DNA from: Vanilla planifolia
Taxonomy: Eukaryota; Streptophyta; Magnoliopsida; Asparagales; Orchidaceae
NCBI GenBank assembly: GCA_023846275.1
Contig: CM043877.1
Span: forward strand, 14,739,107 to 14,803,106
Length of the DNA: 64,000 nt
Reading direction: 5' to 3'
The notes below the pieces were generated by a model. That model had not been told where the DNA came from and made no database searches. It saw only the letters and a list, made by a program, of their open reading frames with translations. Shown here piece after piece: positions 21,301-34,200 of this stretch (position 1 is its first letter; every line of letters begins with the position of its first letter). The position numbers and the translations under genes were made by a program.

Positions 21301-24300
21301 AATTAGTACATAATTCATCATGCAATTCTTATAGGAAATCCCAGGGTGACACCAGAGGTTACCAGGGATGTGTGCTTGTTGGCTAGAATGATGGCTGCAA
21401 ACTTGTATTTCTCACAGATCGAAGATCTAATGTTCGAGGTACATAAATTTAAAATGGCATGTTCTTATTATTTGATATTTCTTTGAAATTGTCAAAGCCT
21501 TCAAATTTTCTTTTAAAACCTTTTGTAAGTTTGCAATCCATCATTCCCTTATATATTTTGCTCCTGCTATGACAGTTATCTATGTGGCGCTGTAGTGATG
21601 AGCTTCGATTACGAGCAGATGAGTTGCAACGTTCCTCGAAGAAAGATGCAAAACACTATATAGGTATTTTCTGATACCATCAGCCATGGCACATAATAGA
21701 TGATTATATTGTTCAAAACTAGTACTTTTCAAGAGTCCTTAATGGTTCACTTCACCTTGCTCATTGAAGCAGTAAAATGTAATTTCATCTAATCAAGCAT
21801 CATGCAGCAGCTAATTGTGTAACTCATAATGGATCTTCCCACTTTCAAGCATTCAAGTGCTGGGTATGGTAAATCTTGGCCCAGAAATTAATGCTGTTTT
21901 GTTAAGGTCAACCGATCCCGTTGGACTAGCAACATTTCGGGTGAAGGTTGATTGCATTTCAAGCCTCTCAATTATGTCATATTTTCTGAATAGGTATAGT
22001 GCGTAATGTGGTATAGAAAGGAAAAGGAAAGGTGGTTGCAGAGGATATGATATGTACAAAGAGTAAGGAAACAAGGAAAATAGAAATCTAAGGGAGTAGC
22101 CAAAATGACATGCTTTTAGAATGTTCAACTACGATGAGATTTGATGAAAACAAGTAAACTGGAAGGAGGTAGCATTAAAGAGGATTAGGTGTTCTGTGGT
22201 TAAGCTGTAGCCTTCATTTGTGGGAATGGAAGGATCAATCAAGTATCTGAACACTAGAGTTATAGATACGAATTAGGGAAAAGAAAGCCAAAATTGCAAA
22301 ACCAAATACACCAAAACCTCAGCTTACAAAAAGGTTTTGATCTCTCTAAGAAAACCTGTACGTTGGGTGACGATCAAGAATAATAAAGAGATGCTCAATT
22401 TAATGTTAAGATCTAGAGGCTCATTGGGTAGATGAAGGTTCATTTTCCATGGTGTTTGAAGTATTCTATGTTAGGCGAATTTGTGGGCTACAACAATAGT
22501 GGATATACTTATTTTTCAAATTAGTATTGAGTAGCATTGTGAGTATTGAGTGTGACCATAAGATTTGCAATCATGGGATTGGAGTTGGTTGATGACTCAT
22601 GTTATGGATAACAATGTCATGGAGGACTAAGTAAACTTTTGGAAAAGCGATAAACTAGCAAGTGTGTTGTTGATCTTATGTTATGCAGTAGTTACGATTT
22701 TCCAGTTGGATATGCTTTGATGTGGATATTTAGCAACATGAGGATGGCTATATGAGGAAGACTTGATTTGAATAAAAAAGAGGAGGCTTCTTGTGCTACG
22801 TGGTGAATACCTAGAACAATCGTCTTCCTTCTTCACATGAAACAGTTGTAAGATATTTTTCAGGAGAGTTGTTGTCCACTCTTTGTAAGAGAGAGCTGTG
22901 AGCTAAACTTGTACTCTCTTACAAGTTGTGGTAAAGATTTTCTAGGAGTGCAGTAGTGGTTTTCCCTGATTTTGGGTTTTCATGGAAAAATTTTGCAATC
23001 TGTTCTTCATTATTTTTTCAATCTTTTCATTGCTTGTGTTTTTGCTTGCTCTAGTGCTTCAACGTTATCTTTTGTTTTTTTGTTATGCTCGGGTGAAACT
23101 GTATCCATTGATAATTGAGTTCAAACGTTTATTTTTATGGTTATCTCAAGGACTTGGTCTCCAACCCAACTGTTGCATTGCTTATCCTTGTTAAATAGAT
23201 CTTCTCCAAATTCTCCTTTGTTATTTGTCAGATTAGGAGGAAGAGTCTGGCTAATGCTCATTGTCATCATGTTCTATTCCCTGCGTGAACAGGCAATTCA
23301 AGGTGCCTTCATGTAATGTCTATAGGGTTGTTTGTTGTTACATGCCCAAACAACCAAAGCTGCTAGAAACGACATGCTTCTTGTGTCCTTTGTCTATAAC
23401 CCAATCATCCCTAGCAAACTGCCTTAATTTGTGTTAACTAATTTAGTTTTATTATTAGCCCAATTAAACATGTTGCTTTGGAACTACAAGCATAAATGTT
23501 GTATCAATCTTAAAAGAACAATGAACATGAAAAGCACAAATGTTTCTTCAAATGGATCAATTTGAAGCATTTCAGAATTCTTGTTATGTACAATTATTAC
23601 AAGCTTCATGCCTGTTGCCAACACTAAACCAACAATATCCAAATCCTTGTTTAAATGTGCTAACCTTGAATGTTTTAAAAATGCTGTTTCCTCTTGCGAC
23701 ATATTCTAATTCCCCGTTATGAATGGCCATAGATAAACTGTTATTCATGGGACTTGCTTTCATTGCCTATTATCTGTTTGCATTCATAGTAATGCTTGCA
23801 CTTTAGCTATTATATCCAATGCAAACGTTTCAATTCTTATCTTTTAAGATAAGTACCATATCTTGACTTTATTTTATCAAATTTGATATGATTCTTTGTT
23901 GAACAGTTGAAACATAGTTTTTTTTTTTAATTGGTACCAGTAGTGACTTTTTAATCTGATGTATGCTATGTTCATTGTGTGAGCAAATCATTGTCTATGT
24001 ATGAATAATGATTCATTCTCCTATATTTTTAGAGTTCTGGAAGAAGGTTCCTTCAAATGAGCCATATCGAGTTATACTAGGTGATGTGAGGGACAAGCTA
24101 TACCATACACAAGAGAGAGCCAGGCAGATATTATCACATGGAGTATCTGATATTCCCGAAGAGGCGACTTTTACCAATGTTGAGCAGGTTTGGTTTCATT
24201 TTATTTTTTTTGTAAAATTTAATTGAATTTTCTTTTTTGCTAATGATTCACATAAGTAGGATTTCTATGAGGATGCTTCAGATAAGCTTTTCTTTTTTTT

Positions 24301-27300
24301 TTTTTTTTTTTTTTTAATTTTTTGTAGAAAATCTTAAGGTTGTTCTAACTCTATTTTGATTAAAACTTTGATCACAAAAGAAAGGCTCTGAGTATGAAGC
24401 AATGACTTATTTTTCACACAGTAATCTTCTATATGAAATAATAATACTTGGTTTTCAACTTCGATTTTAATCTGGCTTGAAATGGTAATTTTCAACTTGG
24501 AGTCAAGTCAAAATCGAATCAAACTCGAATTGGATCCGAGTGGAACTGGTTCGACATGAATTTGTACCAATATCGAGTTGGTTCAAAAAACCGAAAGGCA
24601 GCATTCTACAATGTATATGGACTAGAAAGTTATGAAGACTCGACCCACTTTGATTTTCTTCGTTTTGATGCATTGTATAGTGATTTATTTATTTATTTAT
24701 ATGTTTTTTTGGTTCAAATAGTGCAAAACAACTGAAACGGCAGAGCTTGGAGTCGATCGCAAAATTGGATACATAAATTCATTAGCTTTATCCTCATGGA
24801 TCATATTTTTCATTTCATATATACTTAATTACAGTATGCTCAAATCAATTTTTGAGCAAGTAAATCCCTTGAAATTTAAATAAACTAATAATTGTGTTCT
24901 TGGCAATATAATATTTGGCTCATGATTCAGCTCAATTTGGTTGCAATCAACTTTTATTTGAGCAAAATTACAAACTGTTTTTGATTTCAAGTATTCTTAT
25001 CAACTTGCTTTCTAAATTGATATTGATGTACGATATAGGCTGTTTAAAAATGCACTGGCTTTCATGTTGAAACATAAAATTGCATGATTCTTCGTGTTCT
25101 CATATAGGATATCTGACGATGTTCTAAACACAATTAGAACAAGCCATGGAACATTAGCTTATTTCTTTGCCCTTCTCATTGATTTTCTCTTAGAATTTGT
25201 GCTTCTATTGATCTGAGATCTGTTGTTTAGATTGTGGCCTTTTTTTTATTAGTATGTTCATATGAAAAGAAGGATCTTGTAAATTGGCATTGTGAAATCT
25301 TACATGTCTACTGCCATGAATTCTCCTTTGCTGTCATATACGTATATTGGCAAGAATGCAGCAATGCTGGCTTATACTGAGACTAGCCATGGATTTTGTT
25401 TTGCCTCAGTTCCTTGAGCCCCTGGAGCTCTGTTACAGATCACTTTGTGCATGCGGCGATAGGCCCATTGCCGATGGAAGTCTTCTAGACTTTTTGCGCC
25501 AAGTATCCACCTTTGGCCTCTCCCTTGTGAAACTTGATATCAGGCAAGAATCCGAAAGGCACACTGATGTTATGGATGCCATTACTCGACACCTTGAAAT
25601 TGGATCGTACCGTGAATGGTCTGAGGAACAAAGACAGCAGTGGCTGTTATCCGAGCTCGCTGGAAAGAGGCCTTTATTTGGTCCTGACCTTCCTCGAACC
25701 GAAGAAATTGCCGATGTTTTGGACACATTCCAGGTTATTGCAGAACTTCCTTCAGATGGCTTTGGGGCCTATATCATCTCAATGGCAACCTCTTCATCCG
25801 ACGTTTTAGCTGTTGAGCTTTTGCAAAGGGAGTGCCATGTGCCGAAGCCATTGCGGGTTGTGCCTCTTTTTGAGAAGCTTGCTGATCTCGAGGCAGCTCC
25901 TGCGGCTGTATCCCGCTTGTTTTCGATTGATTGGTACAAGGATAGAATTAATGGCAAGCAGGAAGTCATGATTGGATATTCAGATTCTGGGAAGGATGCT
26001 GGAAGACTTTCTGCTGCTTGGCAGCTTTACAAAACGCAGGAGGAGCTGGTACAAGTTGCCAAGCAATTTGGGGTGAAGCTTACAATGTTCCATGGTCGAG
26101 GTGGAACGGTCGGTAGAGGAGGTGGTCCGACCCACCTTGCGATACTGTCTCAGCCACCCGACACGATTAATGGATCACTACGTGTGACTGTGCAAGGTGA
26201 AGTTATCGAGCAATGTTTCGGCGAAGAGCGTCTATGCTTTAGAACACTCCAACGTTATACTGCAGCTACACTCGAACACGGGATGAATCCCCCTATTTCT
26301 CCCAAGCCAGAGTGGCGTTCGTTGTTGGATGAAATGGCTGTCATTGCCACCAACGAGTACAGATCGATCGTGTTCCAAGAACCACGCTTTGTCGAATATT
26401 TTCGCTTGGTAAGTGCATTCAAATTTGGGGGTAGGAAACTGTACCAGTTTTGTGAAACTTTCCTTCTTTTCAACAGGCAACGCCAGAGCTGGAGTATGGT
26501 AGAATGAACATTGGAAGTCGTCCATCAAAACGGAAACCCAGCGGAGGAATAGAGTCGCTTCGGGCGATTCCATGGATCTTTGCATGGACCCAGACAAGAT
26601 TTCACCTTCCTGTATGGCTTGGTTTTGGGGCAGCATTCAAGCATGTCATTTCAAAGGACATAAGAAATCTCCACACTCTACGTGAGATGTACAATGGGTG
26701 GCCTTTCTTTAGGGTCACAATTGACTTAATTGAGATGGTTTTCACAAAGGGCAACCCAGGCATTGCTTCTTTGTATGATAAGCTTCTGGTTTCCAGTGAA
26801 TTGTTGCCTTTTGGAGCTCAACTGAGAGAAAACTATGGAGAAACTAAACGCCTTCTACTGCAGGTTAGCTTCTTTCTTCTAATGGAATCTATCTTAATGC
26901 TTTTATGTGGGCTTTTCCTCTTCCTCACATGAAATGATTTTCTGCCGTTTAAGGATGAATTCTATCACTGTTCAAACTTAAACCATGCATTGCATTTCCC
27001 TTTATCTTTTCTGTTTTGTATGATTTTTTTTTCTACCTCAGTAGAGTTCCAAGTAGTGTTGCATTTTTTTATTTAAAGAATTCTGAGATCTATGTATTTC
27101 AAAACTTATGTTTTGAATACATTGTTACGCAAAATGGGAACATCCTTAGAGTCCTCTTGGTTTGATGTTTCGATAGAAACATGGTGAGATGTAAATATAA
27201 CACCTAAGATCGAAGAGAATATCGAGTTATTGTCTAGTTATATTCTAGAAAGATGAATCGTTAATACATTTTTAGTTAAAGAATTACAAAGTTAAATAAT

Positions 27301-27887
27301 TCTATGATGGTTATGGAGAGAAGATTTTAGGCTTTATATGTGATATTATTGTTTTAAAATATCGAAACTTGGGATTGATTCTATTAATGCAAATGAAAAA
27401 CAATCATATCTTTGAGTTCCTTCCAATTTTATTTTTGTACTAAAATCTCAATAACTCATTTTACAAAACTCTTTTTTCAAGACTTCTTTTCTCTACTACC
27501 AAATTATTCCCAAACAAAACCCATTTCTTGCTTGTTCTTTTTTCTTACCCATGAGCATTTTACACATTAACATTCCAATATCTCCTACAGGTAGCTGGTC
27601 ACAAAGACCTCTTGGAAGGCGATCCTTACTTGAAACAGAGACTTCGACTCCGTGATCCATACATAACAACACTGAACGTTTGCCAAGCTTACACTCTCAA
27701 GCGGATTCGAGAACCAGGTTACCATGTGACGGCGAGGCCCCATCTTTCAAAAGAGACGGACGAATCGATAAAGTCGGCCGCAGAACTTGTGAAACTTAAT
27801 CCTACAAGTGAGTATGGCCCTGGGCTGGAAGACACACTCATCATAACAATGAAGGGAATAGCTGCTGGATTGCAGAACACAGGTTAA
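15388..27887 (+). CDS. PPC: Phosphoenolpyruvate carboxylase, plant type
   Basis: Carboxylates PEP with bicarbonate to oxaloacetate in the cytosol, feeding the TCA cycle. Ten coding exons join in phase: 15388-15555, 15864-16255, 17734-17818, 19917-20139, 21335-21438, 21576-21663, 24033-24187, 25410-26408, 26477-26863 and 27591-27887 (2898 nt, 965 aa, normal length). The N terminus has the phosphorylation site [11 protein letters not shown] (Ser11), which marks plant-type enzymes regulated by PEPC kinase. Catalytic motifs are VLTAHPTQS (His172), [11 protein letters not shown] and [18 protein letters not shown] (about residues 632-649). The C terminus is QNTG, as in plant-type forms. Residue 774 (in [12 protein letters not shown]) is Ala, the C3/CAM-type state, not the Ser of C4 enzymes. 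No lesion is visible. A housekeeping or CAM role cannot be separated from sequence alone. Confidence 0.98.
16256..17733 (+). other. PEPC intron 2 (1.48 kb)
   Basis: The donor is ggag|gtgtgt and the acceptor cctcag|gata, in phase 2. The content is AT-rich; nothing recognisable was found. Confidence 0.85.
18509..18932. repeat. Diverged ~226-bp tandem duplication in PEPC intron 3
   Basis: The text aaaagtgattgtacaatgat at 18509 recurs as aaaagtgattgtccaataat at 18735. The following words match in order (gcttgag/tcttgat, tgctaataa, tttattttaccta/tttattttaccca, aattatgctt/aattgtgctt). Divergence is considerable, so the duplication is old. Confidence 0.7.
19780..19866. repeat. Two tandem 43-bp units in PEPC intron 3
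   Basis: The unit beginning attcattttgatattg and ending acaagaata occurs twice back to back with only a few substitutions (gctgctcc/gctactcc). It is a simple recent local duplication close to the intron acceptor. Confidence 0.85.
20140..21334 (+). other. PEPC intron 4 (1.2 kb)
   Basis: The donor is gatg|gtaagt and the acceptor tatag|gaaat. AT-rich; a 96-residue open frame inside shows no family features. Nothing else was recognised. Confidence 0.85.
21664..24032 (+). other. PEPC intron 6 (2.4 kb)
   Basis: The donor is atag|gtattt and the acceptor tttag|agttc. The middle part has a texture unlike the other introns and is listed separately as a possible LTR remnant. The remainder is AT-rich without features. 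Confidence 0.85.
22250..23200 (+). mobile_element. Possible fossil LTR fragment (Copia-like texture)
   Basis: Sequence such as ctttgtaagagagagctgtg and gtggttttccctgattttgg resembles the transcribed end of Copia-type long terminal repeats. No coding part of such an element was seen around it and no clear ends were found. If correct it is a solo or truncated, broken LTR of unknown age; the call is tentative. Confidence 0.3.
24188..25409 (+). other. PEPC intron 7 (1.2 kb)
   Basis: The donor is cag|gtttgg and the acceptor cctcag|ttcc. It contains a T-rich run at about 24290-24316. A patch at about 24480-24620 is rich in short cgaat/cgagt words and could be a small unclassified repeat. No gene. 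Confidence 0.85.
26864..27590 (+). other. PEPC intron 9 (0.73 kb)
   Basis: The donor is cag|gttagc and the acceptor ctacag|gtagc. AT-rich; nothing recognisable. Confidence 0.85.
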
Positions 27888-30800
27888 ACCTGCTTCCAGT
27901 GCTCAGGAGGTGAATCTTCAAGTATATATATATATATTTGTACTACTGTTATGAGTTACAAACTGCAGATTGATCATCTAATGAGTCTCTGCATGTGTGT
28001 ATTGGAGTACATATGTGGATTTCTATAAGCTTCACTGGAAGCCAGCTTTTTATGTGATATATAATAAGTTGGTTGTGGGTATTTCTGTAGCATTTTGTTG
28101 AAGTTTCTTTGCTCTGTTTGCATAATTTTGTAAGCTGTTGATAATATTTATAGCCTTTGATACAATGCAAAGCCAGTTCTGAACAGTGCTTTGATTGCAT
28201 CGAAGGTTTACATCAAGTTTTCTATAAGAGAAGTTTTGATGTGCCTTGGAGCATTTAAAGAAATACTAAAAGGCAATTTGACTTATTTGGGTTGCCCAAT
28301 AACATTGTCTCAATAGTTGACAATGTTGTTTTACTTGCATTTTGTGTAGTCTAATAAATGTTTAAGGTCATTTAATTGTTCTTACTAATTTTCAAACTTG
28401 ATTTAAAACACATTTAAATAATCCATGATTTGTTTCAGTATATCTTTGAATATGTCTTAGAATATCAAGTCGATACAAAACATAAGAACAAAACTTGATC
28501 ATTAATGATAGATACAAAGCATAAATGACAGTTTGATAAAGTGGTTGGATTGATATGATTGGAGTGCACCATATCAATGAGCAAATTTTGAACCTTGGCT
28601 ATATTTTGTCGATTTAGCATACACACATGAACATACTCACTTTCTCAGTCCCTTCTCAACATCTAGCACCGATTTTCTTTTAGTATGCGTGTTCTTTGTT
28701 TCTTCTTGCATTCCATCATATTTTCTAGTGTATATATGTATTATTTAGATGCATGTTCATAAATATGACATAAAAGTTTATGTTTTTAATATCCATAATT
28801 ACATTAAATTTAAAAGATTTGAAAATTATAACATGTAACAATTGAACTAAACAGATGTAATAGAATATGGATACTATGCTAAGCAATAGGGATGGAAAAG
28901 AATTTGTACATGAAATATCTTCTATAAAAGCAACTAAGACCAACTATGCAATCTAGCGAGAAGGTCAAGCTTTTACTTATCAATCTCAAATTGCATAGTC
29001 TAATTGTTCATCTCCTCCTAATATAATTAACATATGTCAATGTGTCATTTTCTATTTTTTTTTATCAATAGTAGTTTTCTCTTCTCTTTAGACTTTTCTA
29101 GTGCATTTTTTTCCTTATTTTTGTCTTCTAGCCCAAGTCTTCTTAGTTGAGTTTGGCTAGCCTCTGATTTCTAATTAGCCTAGGTCTTTTTCATTTCACC
29201 CATACCAATAACTTAGTCATCCCTTCCCTTGAAGGCATTTCCCCACCACAATTTGCATGTATTTACCTATTTAGTAATTTAATTTTTAGTTAAAAAAGAT
29301 TTAACACATTCAACACTTCATTATGCGTGACAGGATCCCAAATTGACTATTCATTATCCTTATATAAACTTATATTTTGTCTAAAAAATGGCATATGATC
29401 CTTCATTTTACTTAGCAATTTTTCTCATAAGTTGATTCAATTCTTATAGTTTGTTTATTGTTCTTTTTCACTTTTTTTGCTTGCTTTATTTAGAGAATTA
29501 TTGTTTTAGCTATAACCATAACAGAGATGGTTCAACCTCCTTTCATCTCACTTACCAACAACTATGTTATGATTTTAGTTTTTCATTATTCTATATTTAT
29601 AACTTGTATTATCTAGCATAATAATGTTCCTATATAAGTACACAATACTAATGCTTATATACATGATGAACATGTTTAACATCACCTCATATTTAAAAAT
29701 ATTTCTTTTCATGCTCTTTTTTTCTGTGAAACAAAGAGTGTCACCAAATATGGAACGATTATCCTTCTTACATGACTTTATTCACAATCAATTTCTAGTC
29801 AATTTTGATTGAACTTTGCAAGCTAAATGCATTTTGGATCCCATTTAAGCTGTTAACAACCTAATTAAAGTCTAAAATGCTTATTGGCACAATTATATAT
29901 ATCCATCTTTTTATTATCTAATTGAATAGTGTTTAAGAATTATAATGATATGTGTGTAAATAGCACATAGAAAAAATCTAGTGATATTATCAATATGGTC
30001 TTATTTAGAGATATTAAAAAAGATATTAAAATTTATTTAAATTGTATTTCAAAAACTTTATATATTCCAAAAAATAAAAAAAATATTATTATTAGATGAA
30101 TTATAAAAATTATTTTTTTAGTCTCACTTAAAAATCATCACTATCTAAGAACAATTAATGACTAGTGACATTTATTTTATATTTTAATGTTTTAATAATT
30201 GGTTAATCTAAATAATCTTAAATAAACAAATCGATTCTATTATTCTCATAAGATATATATTAAACTTGGTTTAGTATAAATTTTAATTGAAAAACATCAT
30301 GAAACTAATTGACCCAACTCATTTAGAACTTTTGATTTAATTTACTAGCCACATGTTTTATCAAGATAATGCTATTATTTTATCACAAATAAATTACAAA
30401 TTTATCTCAGATTTTAATTACTTATGTCATTTTAATGATGCTATAAAGTTTTATGTTCAATAATCATCAAATAGCCACAAAATTTATTAACAAAATTTAT
30501 CAATCTTGCTCTGAATGAGTCTTGAAATAATGTTAGATCTAATTATTCAGATTTGATTCAAGATTTATTGAATTTCAAATAATTAGGTTGAACTTTAAAT
30601 CGATTTAGTATTAAAAACATAAAAGATAAAAAAAATTGTAAAAATCATAAAACAATTTTCAATTATGTCAACTTCTTTACTTATTTAATTAACAAAAAAA
30701 TGTCATTTTGTGTATTTTTATATAAAAATGCATAAATATATTTGTGTGTATATGTGCATGTATATTTTTAAGTAAAAGTATTAATTGTTTGAGTATAATA

Positions 30801-31083
30801 ATATTTAAATTGCATTTCAATCCATTTCTCATGTGAAATAAAAATAATAAATTATAATTTTATTTTATAATTTTTAAAATTTTTGACATCACATATCAAC
30901 TGTAATTTTTATCAGACTAATTTTCTGCAAAATAATTTATACGATTGAAAATAATTTGATTTTAATATAAATTTATAAGCATATTTTAAAATTAATTAAA
31001 AATTTGAAAACATCGGATCCCATCAACGTTTTCTTCCTGAAAGGGGTTTCTCCCGTGAAGCGACCTTTGGTTCCCACCTGTGC
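27888..31083. other. PEPC 3' region and AT-rich spacer to MurA
   Basis: The first ~250 bases are probably PEPC 3' UTR, with a short (AT)n at 27923-27938 and a weak aataag at about 28063. From 28.2 to 31.0 kb the sequence is strongly AT-rich with only short open frames. GC content rises abruptly near 31.07 kb, where the MurA leader begins. No TATA box is obvious before MurA. Confidence 0.5.
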
Positions 31084-31210
31084 TTGAACTCAACTCCGCG
31101 CCGTCTGCTTCCTTTGATGCCGCCGTACCGGAGATTCTCCGCGTCAAATCCAGCGAGCCTTAAGCCCCCCGCCCAATCTCCCCAAAAACTCCGCCTCTCA
31201 CTTCCTTCCT

Positions 31211-34200
31211 ATGGCCACCGCCTCCGCACTTCGACCGCCATTCCCCCTCCCCCGCACGCGCCGCCTCCCTCCCGTCGCAGCATCTGCCTCTCATCCTCCG
31301 GCCATGGACCAAAGACTTCTCATTTCCGGTTCCCGCCAACTTACCGGTCACGTCTTCATTAGCGGGTCGAAGAACTCCGCCCTGGCCATCCTCGCCGGGA
31401 CCCTCTGCTGCTCCTCGGGCTCGGTGGCTCTGCGCGGCGTCCCGGACCTTCTGGACACGCGGACGATGGCCGATGTTCTCCGGTCGCTTGGGGCCCGCGT
31501 GGAGAAGGATGGCGGCGGTGGTGAGGGTAATGCTTTGTTGGTGGACGCGAGCAATGTGGGGTCGGTGGAACCTTGCGCGGAGAGGATGGGAAGGATTAGA
31601 GCTGGTTTTTTCGTTCTGGGACCGCTGGTGGCGAGGTTTGGGAAGGCGGAGGTGGCGCTGCCGGGTGGGTGCCGTATTGGGGCCAGGCCCGTCGATCTCT
31701 ACATCAAAGGTCTTGAAGCTCTTGGTGCGGTCTCCGAATTGAGTTAAGTCGATGGATAACCCTAATTTTTTGTTCTTATATGTAGCAAATTGGAATGCCC
31801 ACAGCAAGCTGTGGTTCTTCTGCTGCTGAAAAGCCATATTTTGCTGTTCATATAAGGCTAAGGTGTTCTTGCGAACTTTATTTACAGGGATGGAAAGTTT
31901 TGTGTGCATGCTGCGAATGGCAAAGGCCTAATTGGAGGATCATTCCATCTCAGCTATCCAAGCGTGGGAGCAACTGAAACCTTCATGATGGCCGCATCCA
32001 TGGCTGAAGGTGTTTCTGTGCTTACTAATGCTGCTATGGTACGTCTTTTTCCTTACTTCCAAACCATGCAAGGAAAAGCTTATTGTTGTGGGTGCCAATT
32101 AGCTTATTAGTTTGATAAACATACAAATTGTTATGTTGGGGAAGAACAAATTCCTATTGCGATGCATGCAAGTCGTCTAGAGGAAACATGAAATCATCAA
32201 GAACAAAAAGCATCATAGAGGAGACATGATTTGTTTGGTTTGACCTCGCCTAGTATCTTTACCTTCTAATTGTGGACAGATATTTTCTATCCTGTCAAAA
32301 GAGAGACAAGATCTGATCTCTTTTTTCTCTTTTGCTTTAGACTTTTTTTGCAAAAGACAGCATATACAGGTTTTTCTATTCTTACCAATGCTGCCGTAGT
32401 ATGATTTTTCTCCATTCGCAAACAATGAATTAAAAAGCTTGTTGTTATGGGTGCCATTAACTTGGTTTGATAAAAATATTAAAAGTTGTTATGTTGGGCA
32501 AAAACAAATCTTTATTGCAATGCATGCTAATTATCTAGAGGAAACATGAAATCATCGATATCAAAAAGCACCATAGAGAAGACATGATTTTGCATGGTTT
32601 GGCTTCAAGTATTCTTTTCATCCTCAACTCTTAATAGACACATTCTATTTTTTTTATAATAGAAACTAGACTCAATCTTTTTTCTCTTTGTTGTTTTAGG
32701 TTTCTGCAAGAGACATGTATAGAGATTTGAATAAATTTTAGCAGTACAATTATAACAATCTAAATCATACATAACAGATATATAATTGAGATGCTACTAT
32801 AAATCTAATTATAATTATGTGAACCATATAATACAAAGCATAAGCCAAAAAAAAGCTTATTGTTCTGTTGAGTGCAAGAATTTGGAACCAGACACTCAAA
32901 AACCTAAACTTGCTAGTTCCAAGCATTGAATCCTTAAATATGAAAATTGGATTTGTTCTAGTTGGGTGTGTCTCAATTCCCTGTATTGTACAGGAGCCAG
33001 AGGTTGTAGACCTTGCTCACTTTCTTAATGCCTGTGGGGCATGCATTGAAGGGGCAGGAACAAACACAATTGTTATCACAGGTAGGAAGAAACTATATGG
33101 AGCTGAATTCACTGTTATTCCAGATCGCATCGAGGCCGGAACTTTTATGGTTGCTGCTGCAATCACACGTTCATGCATTGCTTTATCACCTGTCATCCCT
33201 TTACACTTAGCAAGGTTGTCTGAGAAGCTTACAGAAGCTGGTTGCCAGGTCTTACAGATTGCTTCTCGTACTCTTGAAGTAAGTAATTTTAACAGAGGTG
33301 CTTAACCAGATGATGACCTTGTGGATGACTCAACGACCATCTGCAGGTTTCGTCAGTTCCTGAGGTAGTAGGTGATGAGCTCCAAGCATTTAACATCAAG
33401 ACATTGCCTTATCCAGGATTCCCAACAGATCTGCAAGCTCAGTGCATGGCATTGCTGACCACTTGTGTTGGGTCCAGTTACATCGAAGAATCTGTCTTCG
33501 AGAACCGCATGCATCATGGTACGCAATGCTTTATTTTTCATGCTAATGAAGCTATGATTGGTTCATTTTTTCTTGGCAAAAACATTGATAGGTTACTAGG
33601 TGGCCATTTCACATCATGACATTTTCTCTCAATCCTTCAGCCCTCTTGGCTCTCTCTCATATTGCACACATGTATTATGTTGAGTGAATTTTTGGAAAAG
33701 AATTTTTCAAGAAGAAATAGGGAGGGATATACTTAATAGGAAAGAGAGAAAAGAGGAGGGAGAAAAATTCTACTAAATTGGAAAAGATACAAATGAGAGT
33801 AACATTGAGGTTCTCTCATATTCTCACTCACTACAATGATGTGAGAAAAAGGTTTCTTACTAAAATTGGAGAACAAAGAATCTTTTATAATCATAGGTGG
33901 GTTATTTTTAAGTACTTCAAATGATGAGTGTTGAAACTATGCATAATCATCAAAGTTTTTTAGAGTCTAGATTGTCTCTTTTTCTACTTTGCACACATAC
34001 GTATACATTTGAGTAAATTTTTAAAAAAGAAGTAGAGTCCTAAATTTTGGAAAAAAAAAGGGGGAGAGATGAAGAGAGAATAACCATATTAAGTAAAAAG
34101 AATAACTGTGCAATACTGGGGTTCTCTCATGTCATAGAATAATGATATAAGGAAAAGATATCTTCTTAGATTTGGAGAACAAAAAGAATCCTTTTATAAT

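Noticed and set aside
31160-31909. 249-residue open frame on the minus strand opposite MurA exon 1
   Set aside because: It is a shadow of GC-rich exon 1; the translated text is low-complexity Arg/Gly-rich and has no family features.
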